DNA from: Calonectria ilicicola
Taxonomy: Eukaryota > Ascomycota > Sordariomycetes > Hypocreales > Nectriaceae
Direction of reading: 5' to 3'
DNA length: 64,000 nt
Assembly: GCA_020809705.1 (NCBI GenBank)
Contig: CP085827.1
Location: 4,278,001 to 4,342,000 of the forward strand
The notes under the pieces are model-generated. The model did not search any database and was not told the DNA's origin. It was given only the letters and a program-made list of their open reading frames with translations. How positions within the stretch are numbered: position 1 is the stretch's first letter; the number at the start of each line of letters is the position of its first letter. Shown one piece after another: positions 30,501 through 42,552 of this stretch. The position numbers and the translations under genes were made by a program.

Positions 30501-32848
30501 GGGGGAGGGTTGGGCATCAGGCGTGTGCATGAGCGCTCATGGGGCCGAGGGGAAAGGAGCGCCCGAGACGATTGGGTCTCGCCCATCATTGTGGTGAGAT
30601 GAGTTGGCCCTTGCCTATCGGTTTCGACTGTCATACACGGATGACCACTGGGCGGTAGAACAACACAATCGTCGAAAGAGGAAACAGGAGGGGCATCTGT
30701 TCGTGGCGAGAGGGGCGTGGCCATGCCTGGTCTTGGGCGCCTGGTGCATCTCTTCCGACGCACAATGGAGACATGGGGATTCGCCTACGACAATGACCAT
30801 CCCGCAGCAAAAACCGCAGCCACACCAAAATCGTGATTGCCTCGAGCCGACCATTCACAAGAGTGACCGTTGCGACGTGTAGTTTCTCTCGCACAGCCCA
30901 CGTTACCTTCCGCTACCGCATTTGCTCGGGATGAGGTAGTCGCTCACCAGCGTCGTCTAGTTGGTACCCAAGCCCAGGATTCACCCCGCCAAGCGCGCAG
31001 TCGGGCACAAAGTGAAACCGCAGAGCCGCAGGGCCGGGGGCGAAACAGGATAATCCGTCGGAGGCGGACGCTGATGGAGAGGCGACTTTTACGGACGGAG
31101 ACACAAGAATCCTTAGGCGTTGAGAATTGGCGTGAAGGGCTCCAGTCGAGATCGGGGTCCTTACTGCAAGCACCCCACCACCCCCCGGTATGCACGTCTC
31201 CAGTATTGGCGCCTTAACTGAGCCCAGTCAGTACCCAAAGGCTGGTGTTTGAGACGGCGGGAGCCATAGCCTCCCGCCTTCTCCAGTCAAGGTGCTGCGA
31301 GGATGCCCATTATTATCCCAACCTTAACGGCTGACGACCCAAGGTTGTGTACCACAAGAATGGTGGACCTTACTTGGCATCTCTAGGAAACCATGGAGGA
31401 GTGAAGCCAAGATGGTGGAAGAGACCCTGGCCTCAAACGTTGCTCCCGTTTCTGGCTTCCCTGTCACCTGCCAAGCAAACTTTCGTGGGGTGTCGAGTGT
31501 GGAAACCTATCATCCATCTCGAACCGGGTGTCGCACCATGGTGTTGACGTGTTGGTTGCTCATCTCTAACATGCTGTCAGAGATAGTAATATAGCTTCGA
31601 ATTACTCAGCCATCAATCGGCTGAGGTGAAACATATAGCAAATTGTTGGTATTTTTTTTGTGCCCTTCCATGTGGCTTCCGAAGCTCGCTTGACCCGGGC
31701 CAGGGCCGCTTCAGGCTTGATTAGCGATCACCGGCTCGTTAATCAATCTGTCTCCCTCTGCCAGGGTGGGCCGGTTTCCCTGCCCAAGAGCCCAAGAGCC
31801 CGGGCCTTTTTTTATTTTCTGTTCCAGCTTCTTCAAACCTTCCAGCAAGGGTGTGAGAACGAAGTCCAAAACCCAACACCCAGCACCGGACGTAACGGCA
31901 ACACTACACTAGGGGTGTGTGGGTGATGAGCGGAGCTTGTCGAGGCGGGAGGGGCGTGGTTCAGGCTGATCTACTACTGGGAAACCTGAGCCAAGCCCAG
32001 TGACCTGGCCTTTCGTGACTGGATCAACAAAATCAAATTGGGGGGGGGACTGATCCAGAGTCACAAGAGGCGGCGTCAGAGCAAGCAGGGCCAGTCAACC
32101 CGTAGGCGAGGGTTAAAAAAAAGAGCATTGGATGAGGCGGGCCGGACGCCAGCTCCACAGTTGGGCCTGAGTGCTTCGCCTGGACTCGAAAGACTTTTGG
32201 GGATTCCTTGCCAACCAAAACGCTGATGCCGCTGGGGGACACTCAATGGCCGGCGAAGGCGTGCGAGAGCGGGTCTTTGGGACACCATCTGGGGATGCGT
32301 CGACAGATCAGATCCATTCTCGGCCGCGTGGTTTTCGTGGGTAGCCTGACAATGGGCTGGGATCTGGGATCCGGGGCGTATCAGCGCCAGCCGCCACTCC
32401 AGGAATTGCTCACACTCTTCACCTCACGCGGCCACCTGAACCCTCTAGTCTATTTTGGCGTTTAAGGAGTGGTTTCTGAGGCTTGATGTCCTGTTTGATG
32501 AGCGCATCCCCTGTTTGACAGCGTTCAGAGATCCCGGGGTTGCTGGTGACTCGGGGCAGTTTGAAACGGGTTACTAGTGAGAAAAGGGCTCGGAGCTTGG
32601 ACCCTGGCGCCGTTGCTTCGATAAACCCGAACATCACAATCGGTCACGATGGTGGATGAAAGCAGACGGTTCGGGGACTGGCTATGTAAGAAGGCTGGTC
32701 TGGATGCAGGCACAGCCAGGCACATCCTAGGCAACACAGCCGGAGACCTACGAAAAGAATTGGAAAGACTAGTCGTTGGTTAGTTTGGTTGTCATTCAGC
32801 ATCCGGCTTTTCTGACGGGATCTGTCTCCCCAAAGACAGCACATGGCT

Positions 32849-32866
32849 TCTCTCTCTCTCTCTCTC
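32849..32866. repeat. (TC)9 microsatellite
   Basis: Nine perfect TC dinucleotides in the gene-free region. No function is suggested. Confidence 0.9.
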
Positions 32867-34024
32867 GTCACACACCCCTCTGGTTTGAATTCTTGCTGTG
32901 TCCCCCTTTCTTGTGCTTCGCCCATGTACCCCACTGGATTTGGCATGACACTCCCGCCGCCGTGGCCGCCGCCGAAGCCTTGGACGGAGCGGAGCAGAAG
33001 AGGACTCGGTAAACTAAGGTAGGGTCCTGATCTTGGACCGGGCGGGAGCTGCTGGTCTAGTCAGCGAAGGTCGAGGCCAAAGCATGACAAGGGCGGGAAG
33101 AGGCCCAATGCCGGTGAGGGGGGAGAATACGGTGTGCATAGAGCTCTCTGCCATGGCATTTCTCATCCGTCGACCAATATTCGATGTCCGTCGTCCGCCG
33201 CCTATCGGCAAGGTCCAGAATCAACTCTGTCCGCTGATTGCATGCTGACAATTAATTTGCCCGTATGGTCGCGAGCACCGAGATGAGCGCTGCTGACTGA
33301 TGGAGGGCTTCGGTTGCATGCTGCGGGCATCCGCCACCGGTGTAAAGCGTCGAAGGGTGCTCCACCTGCTCCACGTCCTAGCGCTTCCCGACTCTATTTC
33401 TTAAGAAGTCGGGAAGAATAAGGCCCAGTCGAAAGCCAGCGATGGAGCAGCCTGGCCGCGGTGAACGAGTGAACGAGTGAGGGAGCGAGGCGGGGTTGCA
33501 GGCTTGCGCCGGCACAACGTGGACGTCGGCGGCAGCGTCATCGTTTTGCGTCCAGTGCCTGCACCGGTGACTGCTCCTGCTGAATTTTCCTCGTCCTTCT
33601 ATGGTGCTTTGCTGGGCTTTGCTGTGCTTTGCTGTATCGTGCTGCGCTGGCTCAAAACGCACCCTTGGCGATGCGTGGTGCTGAGATGCGCGTTCCGCTG
33701 GCTACATGGACTCCCCGCAGTCTCATTGGATGTGCGTCCCTCGCTCCTTCCCTCTTCTGCTCCCCTTGCCTTGCTGCGGTGTAGCAAGCGTGCTCTGTGG
33801 TTGCACCTTCCACGCCACACGCCCACCCACCACCCACTGCCCCCCTCATCGGGCCACGCCCATGGTCTCCATCCACCCATCCCATGCCCCGTCCCCGTCT
33901 CACCCGCACACACACTTTTCCCTCTGGCCAGTCCAGCGCTGGCGGAACGAGTTACAGGCTGTCCTGGGCCGCAGCCGCTGGCAGCCTGGGAGCCTGGGAC
34001 CCCCCGGCAGCGTCCATTGCGGGC

Positions 34025-34052
34025 CCCCAGTGGCCGTCGTGGGCCACTGGGG
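34025..34052. promoter_or_regulatory. Perfect 11-bp inverted repeat (hairpin 1)
   Basis: CCCCAGTGGCC at 34025-34035 and its exact reverse complement at 34042-34052 enclose a 6-nt spacer. The element lies about 530 nt upstream of the coding start at 34586, in the presumed promoter or leader. It could be a dimer-binding palindrome or an RNA hairpin. Function is inferred only from symmetry. Confidence 0.6.
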
Positions 34053-34078
34053 CACACCCCTCCCCCCGGCCCTGGTTT

Positions 34079-34108
34079 AAGCACTGCTTTTTTATTAAAA
34101 CAGTGCTT
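34079..34108. promoter_or_regulatory. Inverted repeat with AT core (hairpin 2)
   Basis: AAGCACTG (34079-34086) pairs exactly with CAGTGCTT (34101-34108). Inside it TTTT can pair with AAAA after one bulged C, giving about 12 bp with a TTATT loop. It follows hairpin 1 by 26 nt and shares the CACTG/CAGTG core. Confidence 0.6.
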
Positions 34109-34585
34109 CCTGTCCATCCATACCCGTCGCTCTTTCCCCTCCTCCCCTCTTCCTTCCCAAGAATCTTCAATTCTCAACCTTGTTCGCACATCATCCTGTC
34201 GCCGCTTGACTATCTGCATTCGTCGGCAGATTCATCTCGACATCTCGTCTTAACATAGCCATAAACTCTCGGTTCATGCCAGAATCGACGCTCTCGCCAA
34301 CCCAGCACTACCACCACGATTTCTTTGGCCTGCCCTCACCCCGCCCACACACTTGGCCTTCGTCATATGCGCGCTGCCCATCTCGAGAACAGCCATCGAC
34401 TGACCACCGCGACCCCGACGTCAACATCGACTCCAATTGTCACCGTCGTCCGCTTCCCGAGCCTGTAGACTTGCGTCCCGCCCCGCCCTAGTGCGGCCGT
34501 TATTGGAGGCTGACGAGCCCACCATCGCCCAAACGCTCCCTCGGGGCGACAAAACTTTGATCGCGCCACCTACCACACCACCACA

Positions 34586-36460
34586 ATGTCCAACAACCCC
34601 AAATTTGTCACCTACGTCGAGGACGCCGAGGAGGATTCAGGCAGCTCTGTCGAGGGAATCGAGAGCACACGTCGCTATGCAGTCTCCGAGGCCCCAGTAG
34701 GCCCTTACAAGGAGCGTCCCAACACGGGTAAGTCCCGTGGTGCCGACAAGCGCTCTTCCATTCGAAAGTCTGCTGGCTCTAACAACACTACCGATTCAGA
34801 CTCTACACCCCGTTCCTCTAAGCGTGACCGAGAGGCCCGTCGCGAATTTGAGCGTGAGCGTGAGAGAGAGCGCGAGCTGCGCGAGAAAGATCGCCGCCGC
34901 AAGGAACGTAAGCTGCAGAAGGAGCAAGCTGAACAACAAGCCCAACGCAAGGCCCGCGTCGACGCCAAGGCTGTCAGAGAGCAGCAGCGTGAGCGCGAGC
35001 AGCGTGAACGTGAGCGTGAGGCCAAGCTTGCTTCTAGGAAACCTCGCCCCACCTCCCTCACCCAATCTAGGACCGAACCTGTCGTCCAGCAGTATCGCCG
35101 TGGCCACGTCGAGGACCCCTCCTGTTATGGTGTCAAGCAGCCTGCAGCGTCAGGCGCGCGCCCCCGTGCTCAGACACGGCCGAACAGTTATTACCCAGGT
35201 CCTCCTCCGTCAGCCATGGGACCTCCTGGCTGGCATCACCCTCCCCCGGCTCAACAGGCCCCCGCCGGCTACCCCGCCGGCTCTTTCCCACCTCCCCCCA
35301 TCTATGGAGGGGGAGGACCATCGCCTTCACTCGTTGGCGTCCCATCGTCACCTGCCCACCATGCTCCAAGCTTCTTTGATATGAGCATGCAGCAGGGCAA
35401 CGCTCACCTAAAGACTCGATTCGAGCGACCTGCCTCTGCCATGGGCTACCGGCAGTCGAAGGGGCCATCCCCAGCCGCTTATGGGTTCAACCCTGGCGAC
35501 TATGATGAAGAGCCTGAGCCTCGTATGACGAGACGGGCCTCACGTTCCTCCAAGAAGCCACCTCCACCACAGGAGGACGACCGAAAGCGAATGCCTCCTC
35601 CTGAGTATATTCCTCGTCCCCAGTCAGCGGCACTGCCCGCTGCCGCTGCCTTCCGGCCGCCGCCCCCTGCGGCTCGTGCCGAAAAGCCCTCACGCAACAA
35701 GTCTCGTCCTCCTACCGCCCGTCGCAACATTAGCTTTGTCGATCCTCATGAGTATGACGACGATGAGTTTGACCACGAAGACCTCTATGCCGATGAGCCT
35801 ACATACAATCGCCACACCACGTTGGCCCGTACTCGCCGGGGTTCTGTCGCCTATGAGCACCAGGGAATGGACATTATCCCTGCTGGCTCCCGAACACGAA
35901 GGGATTCTTTTTTTGACACCCGTGCCCTCGGCGGTGGCGGTGTCAGCCTCGATGATGATGATGATGACAAGTACCTCACTGCTCTCGCATATCAGGATGA
36001 TATTACTGGTGGCCCCGGCCAGCCGCTGACGGCTGAAGCGTTGCGCAAGGCTAGCACCCGTGGTGTTGGCGGCGGTAGCAGCCGATCCACTCGTAGCAGC
36101 GATAGCCGGGATGAGAGCGAGTATAGGCAGAGCAACACCACTGGCATCACTCGATCATCTTCGAGTGACAACGACAATGTAACCATCAAGGTTTCTGGTT
36201 CTGCCGTTGTCCGAGTTCAGGGTGCTGAGATTGAGTGTGGCGATGGTGGTGAAATCACCTTCAGCGCTCCAACCAATTCTCGAGTTGGCAGTGACAGAGC
36301 TAGCACTGTCTACCAACTTGAGGATAACCGGAGCCGGGTAGAGCGTAAGGCGTTGCCTCATCGGGCCCGCGCCCCAAGCCAGTCCGGCTCGCACCGCGCC
36401 TACCCTGCCATCGCTTACGCCCCATATGACCCTTCGTTTGCCCCCGACGACTATATTTGA
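34586..36460 (+). CDS. Uncharacterised low-complexity protein with charged coiled coil and C-terminal beta region
   Basis: A single exon encodes 624 aa, with a favourable start context (accacaATGtcc). I do not recognise a named family. Residues 1-75 are acidic then basic. Residues about 77-152 form a very charged Arg/Glu heptad-like stretch (repeated RERE), a probable single alpha helix or coiled coil. Residues about 190-270 are Pro/Gly/Tyr-rich. Residues about 300-400 contain poly-Pro and poly-Ala. An acidic HEYDDDEFDHEDLY segment lies near 391-404 and a poly-Asp run (DDDDDD) near 455. A compact beta-like stretch near 530-560 (VTIKVSGSAVVRVQGAEIEC) is the only part that looks folded. The C-terminus is basic, then Tyr/Pro-rich. 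No membrane segment is seen. The overall picture is a scaffold or cytoskeletal/nuclear adaptor, but that is a guess. Two hairpins lie in its upstream region. Confidence 0.85.
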   Translation: MSNNPKFVTYVEDAEEDSGSSVEGIESTRRYAVSEAPVGPYKERPNTGKSRGADKRSSIRKSAGSNNTTDSDSTPRSSKRDREARREFERERERERELREKDRRRKERKLQKEQAEQQAQRKARVDAKAVREQQREREQREREREAKLASRKPRPTSLTQSRTEPVVQQYRRGHVEDPSCYGVKQPAASGARPRAQTRPNSYYPGPPPSAMGPPGWHHPPPAQQAPAGYPAGSFPPPPIYGGGGPSPSLVGVPSSPAHHAPSFFDMSMQQGNAHLKTRFERPASAMGYRQSKGPSPAAYGFNPGDYDEEPEPRMTRRASRSSKKPPPPQEDDRKRMPPPEYIPRPQSAALPAAAAFRPPPPAARAEKPSRNKSRPPTARRNISFVDPHEYDDDEFDHEDLYADEPTYNRHTTLARTRRGSVAYEHQGMDIIPAGSRTRRDSFFDTRALGGGGVSLDDDDDDKYLTALAYQDDITGGPGQPLTAEALRKASTRGVGGGSSRSTRSSDSRDESEYRQSNTTGITRSSSSDNDNVTIKVSGSAVVRVQGAEIECGDGGEITFSAPTNSRVGSDRASTVYQLEDNRSRVERKALPHRARAPSQSGSHRAYPAIAYAPYDPSFAPDDYI

Positions 36461-39400
36461 TGACGATTTTCTCATGACAAATGACGAAGTTGATGAATAG
36501 CGTGTCACATCTTGTGTTTTAAACTCATTTTCTTCTCTTCTTACCCCTCATGTCTTTCGATGGAGGCGAGCTGCGCTGCCCTCCTTAATCCTCAATAAAG
36601 ATGGATACGAAGACTACATTTGATTGGAAATTTTCTTTGTTATATTTGTTTGCCCTTATCATCAGCATGAAATTATCTTGTTGAGCCTGTATCCCTATGC
36701 TTTGTCTTGTGGGTCGAGATCCCGGTCGATGGCTTGATGGCAGGAAAAAAGTTGATACCCCCCCTAAAAACGGCGATGATGGGATGATGTGGAGTGCAGC
36801 GCTCTTGCTCGGCCTGTTATCTCCTCGTCCCCATGCAACGACGGTGCATAAACTGCTGCATCTGCCTAGGAAATCATGTATACCCAAAAGGGCTTTTGTT
36901 GTGTTTTGGTTAAGAGTAATGGAAGACTGTGTTCTAAAGTGTGGAGGGAAGATTGTGACTGGCGGCTGTTGACCGACTCGATTGGAGATGGGTTAGGGCT
37001 TTCTGGTTATGATGATCCCCTGTCCCCTGGAATGGGCTGGGGTGGGTTTGGATTGGAACTCGCCGTTTGTTTTTTTGTTACGGTACGACCGGATTCGCAT
37101 GCATTCCCTTAGGGAAACACTGATTGCCATGGCTTGGAACGCGACTCGTGTATTATGCAGCGTTGAGCATGGTGTAAGAGGAGGAAATGGCCGGGCTTGG
37201 GCACACTCCCAATCCCGCGTCTCCTAGTGATAGAGTGTACGGGCAAAGGAGGTTCGCGCCTCCGTCTGTTGCCCTACAGAGAATAATCTTGTTACGACTG
37301 GCATATCTTCTTCTCCGTCCCTCGTGCTGTATCATGACGATTGATTCATATGTCCGGAATAGACTAGGCCGGTTGGAGCGTGATCGACACCATGGCAAGG
37401 ATTAGCCGCCCACCCTAGTCAGCGTTAACCGCTTGGTTACGATGACACCCTCGTGGAATCCATGGAGGATGGAAAGCCCGGATGCAGCGGGTAGAGCCAT
37501 TTTGAGAACAACCGAACGGGGATGGCCAATGGGTTCATTTACCAAGGCGTTTACTATAATTCGATGTCCGTGACAAATGGATCGAGGATTGCATTGAGTG
37601 CGCCACTCACTAAGAAATAGCGCTGGGAAGCTGACAAGCGTCTACGTCTCAGGTAGATGAATTGGCTGAGGCGATGCAATCAAAGCTTATGCGTCCCCTT
37701 TACCGCCTAACGAGCCCCCTGCAGCATCATGAACCCCCAGAGTTTGGTGTCATGTCGCGTTAGCCAGTGCATTATCATGCGGGAGACGGACACGGGGCGA
37801 GCCAGGCCGTGCCGGCCCTGTAGTCGTCAGCCATGCAGCCAATGGAGGGAATACAACGCAGCATACGAGCTTGTATTCCCCAAGCTTGGGCAAAACCTAA
37901 ACATTGCCATTGAAAACATGAATACTACAGTGACATGGACTTGCTTTTTAGTTTGAACTCTCTGCCAGTGGGTTTTCGTTGGTCCTTGGGCTTCACCTTG
38001 ACCTCTGCCGAGGTGCGAACCTGTTACCCCTACAGTTAGGTGGCATCCGGATGACAGTTCAGGAGTCGTGGTAGATCAGGCTTAGCGTTCCAATTTGTGC
38101 TATTTTGGGAAGCTGTCAGCTCGAACCTGGAAGAGTTTCAGCTGAGAATGGTGCATACGAGGTGTCGTTCTATCCGGACATGCATCGGCGCTTAAACGGA
38201 CTCCAGTTACGTGATCCAGTGAGAAAACACGCACGACTAAAGTAACCATGAATACCCGTTCCTTCGAAAAGCGCATTCTTGTACACTGGGTTGCAACTCC
38301 CCAGGAGTTTGCTTACATGGGGGCGTTGCAACATAGTTATCTGCTCAGCCTTGCGATTACTGCCAGCACTGATACAAATAGATCACTGCCCAAGGTGTGA
38401 GGATTTAGACACAAAATCCGGTTGTGTTTAAAATAGAGTATCCAGATTCCAGAGAATGCAATGTCACTAAAAATTGTTCGTCTTTCATTCAGTATTGGTT
38501 TAGCTATGGGTTTCGCGCCAAGGGGATCTAGGTTATGGAAGATAGGATAAACAGAGTTTAGGCTCATGTTTAGACGAATCTATTAACCTGCCTCGATTAG
38601 CAGACTGCACCTGATTACCACAAGTAAGAATATTACTCGGGTTAGGAAGAGGCAGAAGAGCCTCTATCGGAAAGAACCAAACTCCCATGGCCAATCGAGA
38701 CAATCACCTCAGAGCCTCGCAAATATTCTCGGTACCTCCAGCTCTCTCTTGTTCTACACTTGTCATCTCTATAGCTATTTGTTCATATGCAGACCGAGTT
38801 CATCCAATGACTTTTTTGGGTTGGATCTTCTCGGCCAGCAACAATGGAGGCCTTGGTGCAGCAGTCAACCTTGTGTTCACATTGCATTCCCTCTGGTGAA
38901 AGCGTCTCAATTCGATGATAACCGCTAATCTATGATCACCACGATTCACGTACGCTTTATTCTGATAAACTTCATGAATACAGCACCGTGTGACAGGTGA
39001 TCAAACTTGGGCATAGAAGTGATCGACCACGGCCGATGTGGCTAGGATCTGTTGCTGCTGCACATAGTGGTCTGTCAACCCAAACATATATTCCTAACCT
39101 CGCATGGGTACATAAATTCCAAGCTCTCCATTTTATAGAAGAGTTTCCGCTCTGTATTAGGGGGGCTTAGTGAGAGGGGGGGATTGGAACATTTTGGTAC
39201 CTGGAGTGGACGACAACCGAAGGTGATCCTTGGGTGATTCACGAAACGCAAGATTTATAACGCTAATTCGTCATTCATCTTCTTTCCAGAGAATTTAAAC
39301 AGCATCAACAATATTCCCAATTTCACTTATTTCCAAGATATCCGACTCATGGTGGAGATAGAACGCGCATTCTCTGCCCAGCCTTCTCAATGATATTCAC

Positions 39401-41376
39401 AAGGCAAATGAACTCGGTAAAAGTGCAATGCAACATTTCGAGATTCCAAATTTATGGAGGAAAGAGTTATTATCAGATGGTCATCTAAAATTATCATGTT
39501 ATAGCGTTCAGAGATTCTACTATTTCCAAACTGGTACATCCCAAGCTCAACGAGGAGGAAACGCTCATGACCGTGCACCAACTCTCATATTACCATGCAA
39601 ATCCCGCAAAAACTTTTATGAAAACAATGGAAGCTATCGGTCGCTTTATCTAGGGGCCATCATAGTGTAGAGATGTTGGATTTCTCATGTGGTGATCTTA
39701 GCAACCATTTTCAACTCTTGAAAGGACTTGATAGTCTCATTCCTTGGGTCAACGATACCCATTGTACCATTGATATTTTATTATTTTTCATCAGAAAAAT
39801 ATAAAATTTCGCTTACAAGGGCGGCACTGAGCTCGTAGCGTACCATTGGTCGCATCGTGCGGCCAGCCTTTAACAGCAAGCCATACCATCGATCAATACC
39901 AGGAATCAAAATCCTCGCAAATACGAAAGTCTCAGAACTCATATATGATCTCTACAGAATGCACACCCGGCACTACACGTGTGCTTCCGTACTATGTGTC
40001 TTCGCTAGTTTCCCTAGGAAGGCCTGGTTTGTCATCAGACAGAACTTTGTGCATGTCAAGTCTGGACATGCTATGTGAATTGAAATGGCCAAGAAAAGAA
40101 GATTTTAGAGAAAAATTTCCCTCTCTTTTTAACTATTCCAAATTCTTCCGGCTCCTTTCCTATATCCTATATGTTTACGAGCGGGCCGTGCTTCTTTTTG
40201 GAGCTCCTAACAAACTTGATCCTGAACACCATGAGCAAACATCTCTTTCACATTAATATTACTCTACGTGAAAGAATGTTAATCCATGCAAAGTCCACAA
40301 ACATTGGATGTTTGCTAAACAACCTCCTTGAAGAATCGGCGTGCTGCGAGGATTTCGAGTCCAGCAGTTCTTTATTTAGCGAGTCCAGTGGAGATTCATC
40401 CTCTCTCAAGACCATCACCGTCATTATAAGTCTGTTTGTGACACTGAGACCACAATAATTGTTTCAGTCCTTGCTTTTGCAAGGTTAATCAGCTCGGACA
40501 TCACAAAAAGCTCCAACCGCATACCAATCCAGCTTTTCGTCTTGGTAGAGGATTTTGCAGACTTATGACATTCTCTCTGTCGTTCATTATTGGAATTTGT
40601 ATTTTATTCCATTTTTCATTTGTTTATTTTTTCTTTCCTTTGCTCACTCGCTTACTTTTCCTTTCCCTTGTTACCGTTCTAAAATCCAAACTGTTAATAT
40701 CGATCGCGAGCGGAGTTCCCGGCAAGCAGCCCCACTGCGGGACACATGATGGGTCGCCCAATGCGTGGAGCTTTTATTGGCTGGCGAAGGTGTTGCCCGG
40801 CCAGCAGCAGATTGTTGATTTGCGACGTCATTTTCGTGAGAGAACAAGAGGCCGGGAGCTCATGACGCTGAGAACGATGCAGGATGAGAGCAGCATATTT
40901 ATCAGTTAATTTACATTGAATAAAAATAATAAGCTGTTATTCAATTACTTTACTCGCATTGCAGTTTCAATTTCGTTGATTTCCAAGCCATTACCTAGCA
41001 CTTTGGGCTGCTGCACTGAAACCCGTTTGCCCAACCTCGCACTTACGCACACCCCAGCCACGTACCACTCGCCTCGGTTTCTGTGGGAACGGCGCCAACA
41101 CCAAGCTCACCTTGACTTGCAGATTGTCTCCCAACTCCTTCTGCTAGACTTAGCCCAGCATATCACGACTTTGACAAAACGCCACGGGGGTAAAAGAACT
41201 ACTACCCCGCGGAAATCGACGACCCGTTCATTCTTCGTTGAGGGTCAAGACATATTCACATTTCTCAACCTCCAGTGTTCACCTCTTTGAGCCAGGCTGG
41301 GCATCCAGCATCTTAGGCCCAACCCGCATACCATTCTATCCCCGACCCGAAACATCGACATTCCATACACGCCAGC
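36461..41376. other. Intergenic region with an AT-rich island
   Basis: About 4.9 kb with no intact gene. Up to about 37950 it has ordinary composition. From roughly 38100 to 40700 it is clearly AT-rich. Inside that, + strand frames at 39846-40256 and 40171-40458 give protein-like but overlapping, frame-shifted sequence without a recognisable domain, so a decayed gene or mobile-element relic is possible. The last 450 nt are the leader of the gene at 41377. Confidence 0.5.
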
Positions 41377-42552
41377 ATGGCTCCCACGCTCTTCAACGGC
41401 CTCCGATCCATCGCCCCCCGGGCTGCAGAGGCCTTGGGCTCTCTCACTCAGCACGTCGCCCGAGCCGATAGCTCATCAGATAGCCACCAACCTACCGTCG
41501 ACCCATCTGAGGGTGTTCTCGATCCTCACGACATCAACAATGTTGGCTTCTTCGTGCTATTTGCCCTGATTGGTGTTGGCTTTGTCGCAGGAGGCATCTG
41601 GTTTTTTTTCTGGGCCAAGAATGGCGGTTTCCAATTTAAAGAAAACGACTGGGACGACTATAAATCAACTGTTCTACGACGCAAAGGCCCCAACGGAACC
41701 GTTCTGTCTGGGGCTACAGCCTCGACCGACCTCGGAGGTGGCAGTGTGTACAAGGATGTGGCTGACGACGATGGCCGCACAGTTATCACTGAGGCCACAT
41801 TCCTGAGCGGCATTACGGCTGGTGCAAGTGACATTGTCTCCCGTGAGAAGCGCAAGAAGAAGCAGGAGAAGCGAGATCGAGAGAGGGCAAAGAAGGGCAA
41901 GCGCACGAGCCGCAGGGTTGGTGACCTCGGTGTGCTGGATGAAGAGGCTGAACGAGAGGCCAAGGAAGAGCTGCGCAACTACCGATCTGAGAAGGCTGCC
42001 CGCGTTGGTGGTCTCAACAAAGCTGCTGACGGTTCAGAATGGGAAGGATCAACAAACGCCGGCACTGAGTCTAATGTTTCCACCAGTCTCCTCTCTGAAC
42101 ACCAAAAGGCTTCTACTACTGCCTCATCTAGTGCCCCATCTAGTTCCCCAACTAAGAAGAGCGGCCCTGGCATTCGAAAGGTTTATTCTGTGGCTGACCG
42201 TCGGGACGATCGGGAGGCTCAGCGCAACCGGTCCGAAGCTCGCCGTCTCCGAGAGGCTGGCCGCCAGGCCCGACGAGACTTTTCCTACCAGCGCAACAAC
42301 GCCTCCCAGAGCGAGAGTCTGCTTGAGGGCTACAGCAGCGTTAGCGGCAGCAGCGGTGGTGCCACTAGCTATGTGACTGGCGACACTGGCAGCGAGGTCG
42401 GGACCAAGAGCTACCACCACCCCATGCCCGAGCTTCGAGAGCTTGAGCGCGAGCGTGAGCGTGAGCGTGAGAAGGCACGGGCCCGCGAGGAGAGAAGGGC
42501 CCGACGAAATGGCTACCGCCGGGGACGAACTGAGGAGGAGGAGGTCGACTGA
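41377..42552 (+). CDS. Single-pass membrane protein, uncharacterised fungal family
   Basis: A single exon encodes 391 aa. One strong transmembrane segment lies at about residues 55-78 (VGFFVLFALIGVGFVAGGIW), preceded by a short polar N-terminus (about 50 aa) and followed at once by the distinctive FQFKENDWDDYKSTVLRRKG. That post-membrane motif looks conserved, but I cannot name the family. The long C-terminal part is hydrophilic: a Lys/Arg/Glu helix (about 158-180), a Ser/Thr-rich middle and an Arg/Glu repeat near 355-375. The likely topology is a short lumenal or outside N-terminus and a large cytosolic basic tail, given the positive charges on the C-terminal side. The next gene, 2.4 kb downstream on the same strand, also encodes a protein with one membrane segment near its N-terminus and a cytosolic tail, but a functional link is not shown. 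Confidence 0.85.
   Translation: MAPTLFNGLRSIAPRAAEALGSLTQHVARADSSSDSHQPTVDPSEGVLDPHDINNVGFFVLFALIGVGFVAGGIWFFFWAKNGGFQFKENDWDDYKSTVLRRKGPNGTVLSGATASTDLGGGSVYKDVADDDGRTVITEATFLSGITAGASDIVSREKRKKKQEKRDRERAKKGKRTSRRVGDLGVLDEEAEREAKEELRNYRSEKAARVGGLNKAADGSEWEGSTNAGTESNVSTSLLSEHQKASTTASSSAPSSSPTKKSGPGIRKVYSVADRRDDREAQRNRSEARRLREAGRQARRDFSYQRNNASQSESLLEGYSSVSGSSGGATSYVTGDTGSEVGTKSYHHPMPELRELEREREREREKARAREERRARRNGYRRGRTEEEEVD

Larger units (their letters stand above)
27569..34585. other. Long gene-free region (7 kb)
   Basis: No convincing gene on either strand: open frames are short, overlap on both strands and lack motifs. A (TC)9 microsatellite lies at 32849-32866 and a G9 run at 32040. From about 33450 the + strand becomes C-rich, then carries two hairpins (34025-34052 and 34079-34108) and a pyrimidine-rich stretch that probably forms the leader of the gene at 34586. 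A frame of 258 codons at 33477-34253 is an artefact of this base composition. Confidence 0.5.

Noticed and set aside
33477..34253. 258-codon open frame on the plus strand
   Set aside because: Very C-rich sequence gives Pro/His/Ser-rich frames in several phases at once; it is probably promoter or leader of the gene at 34586 and shows no domain.
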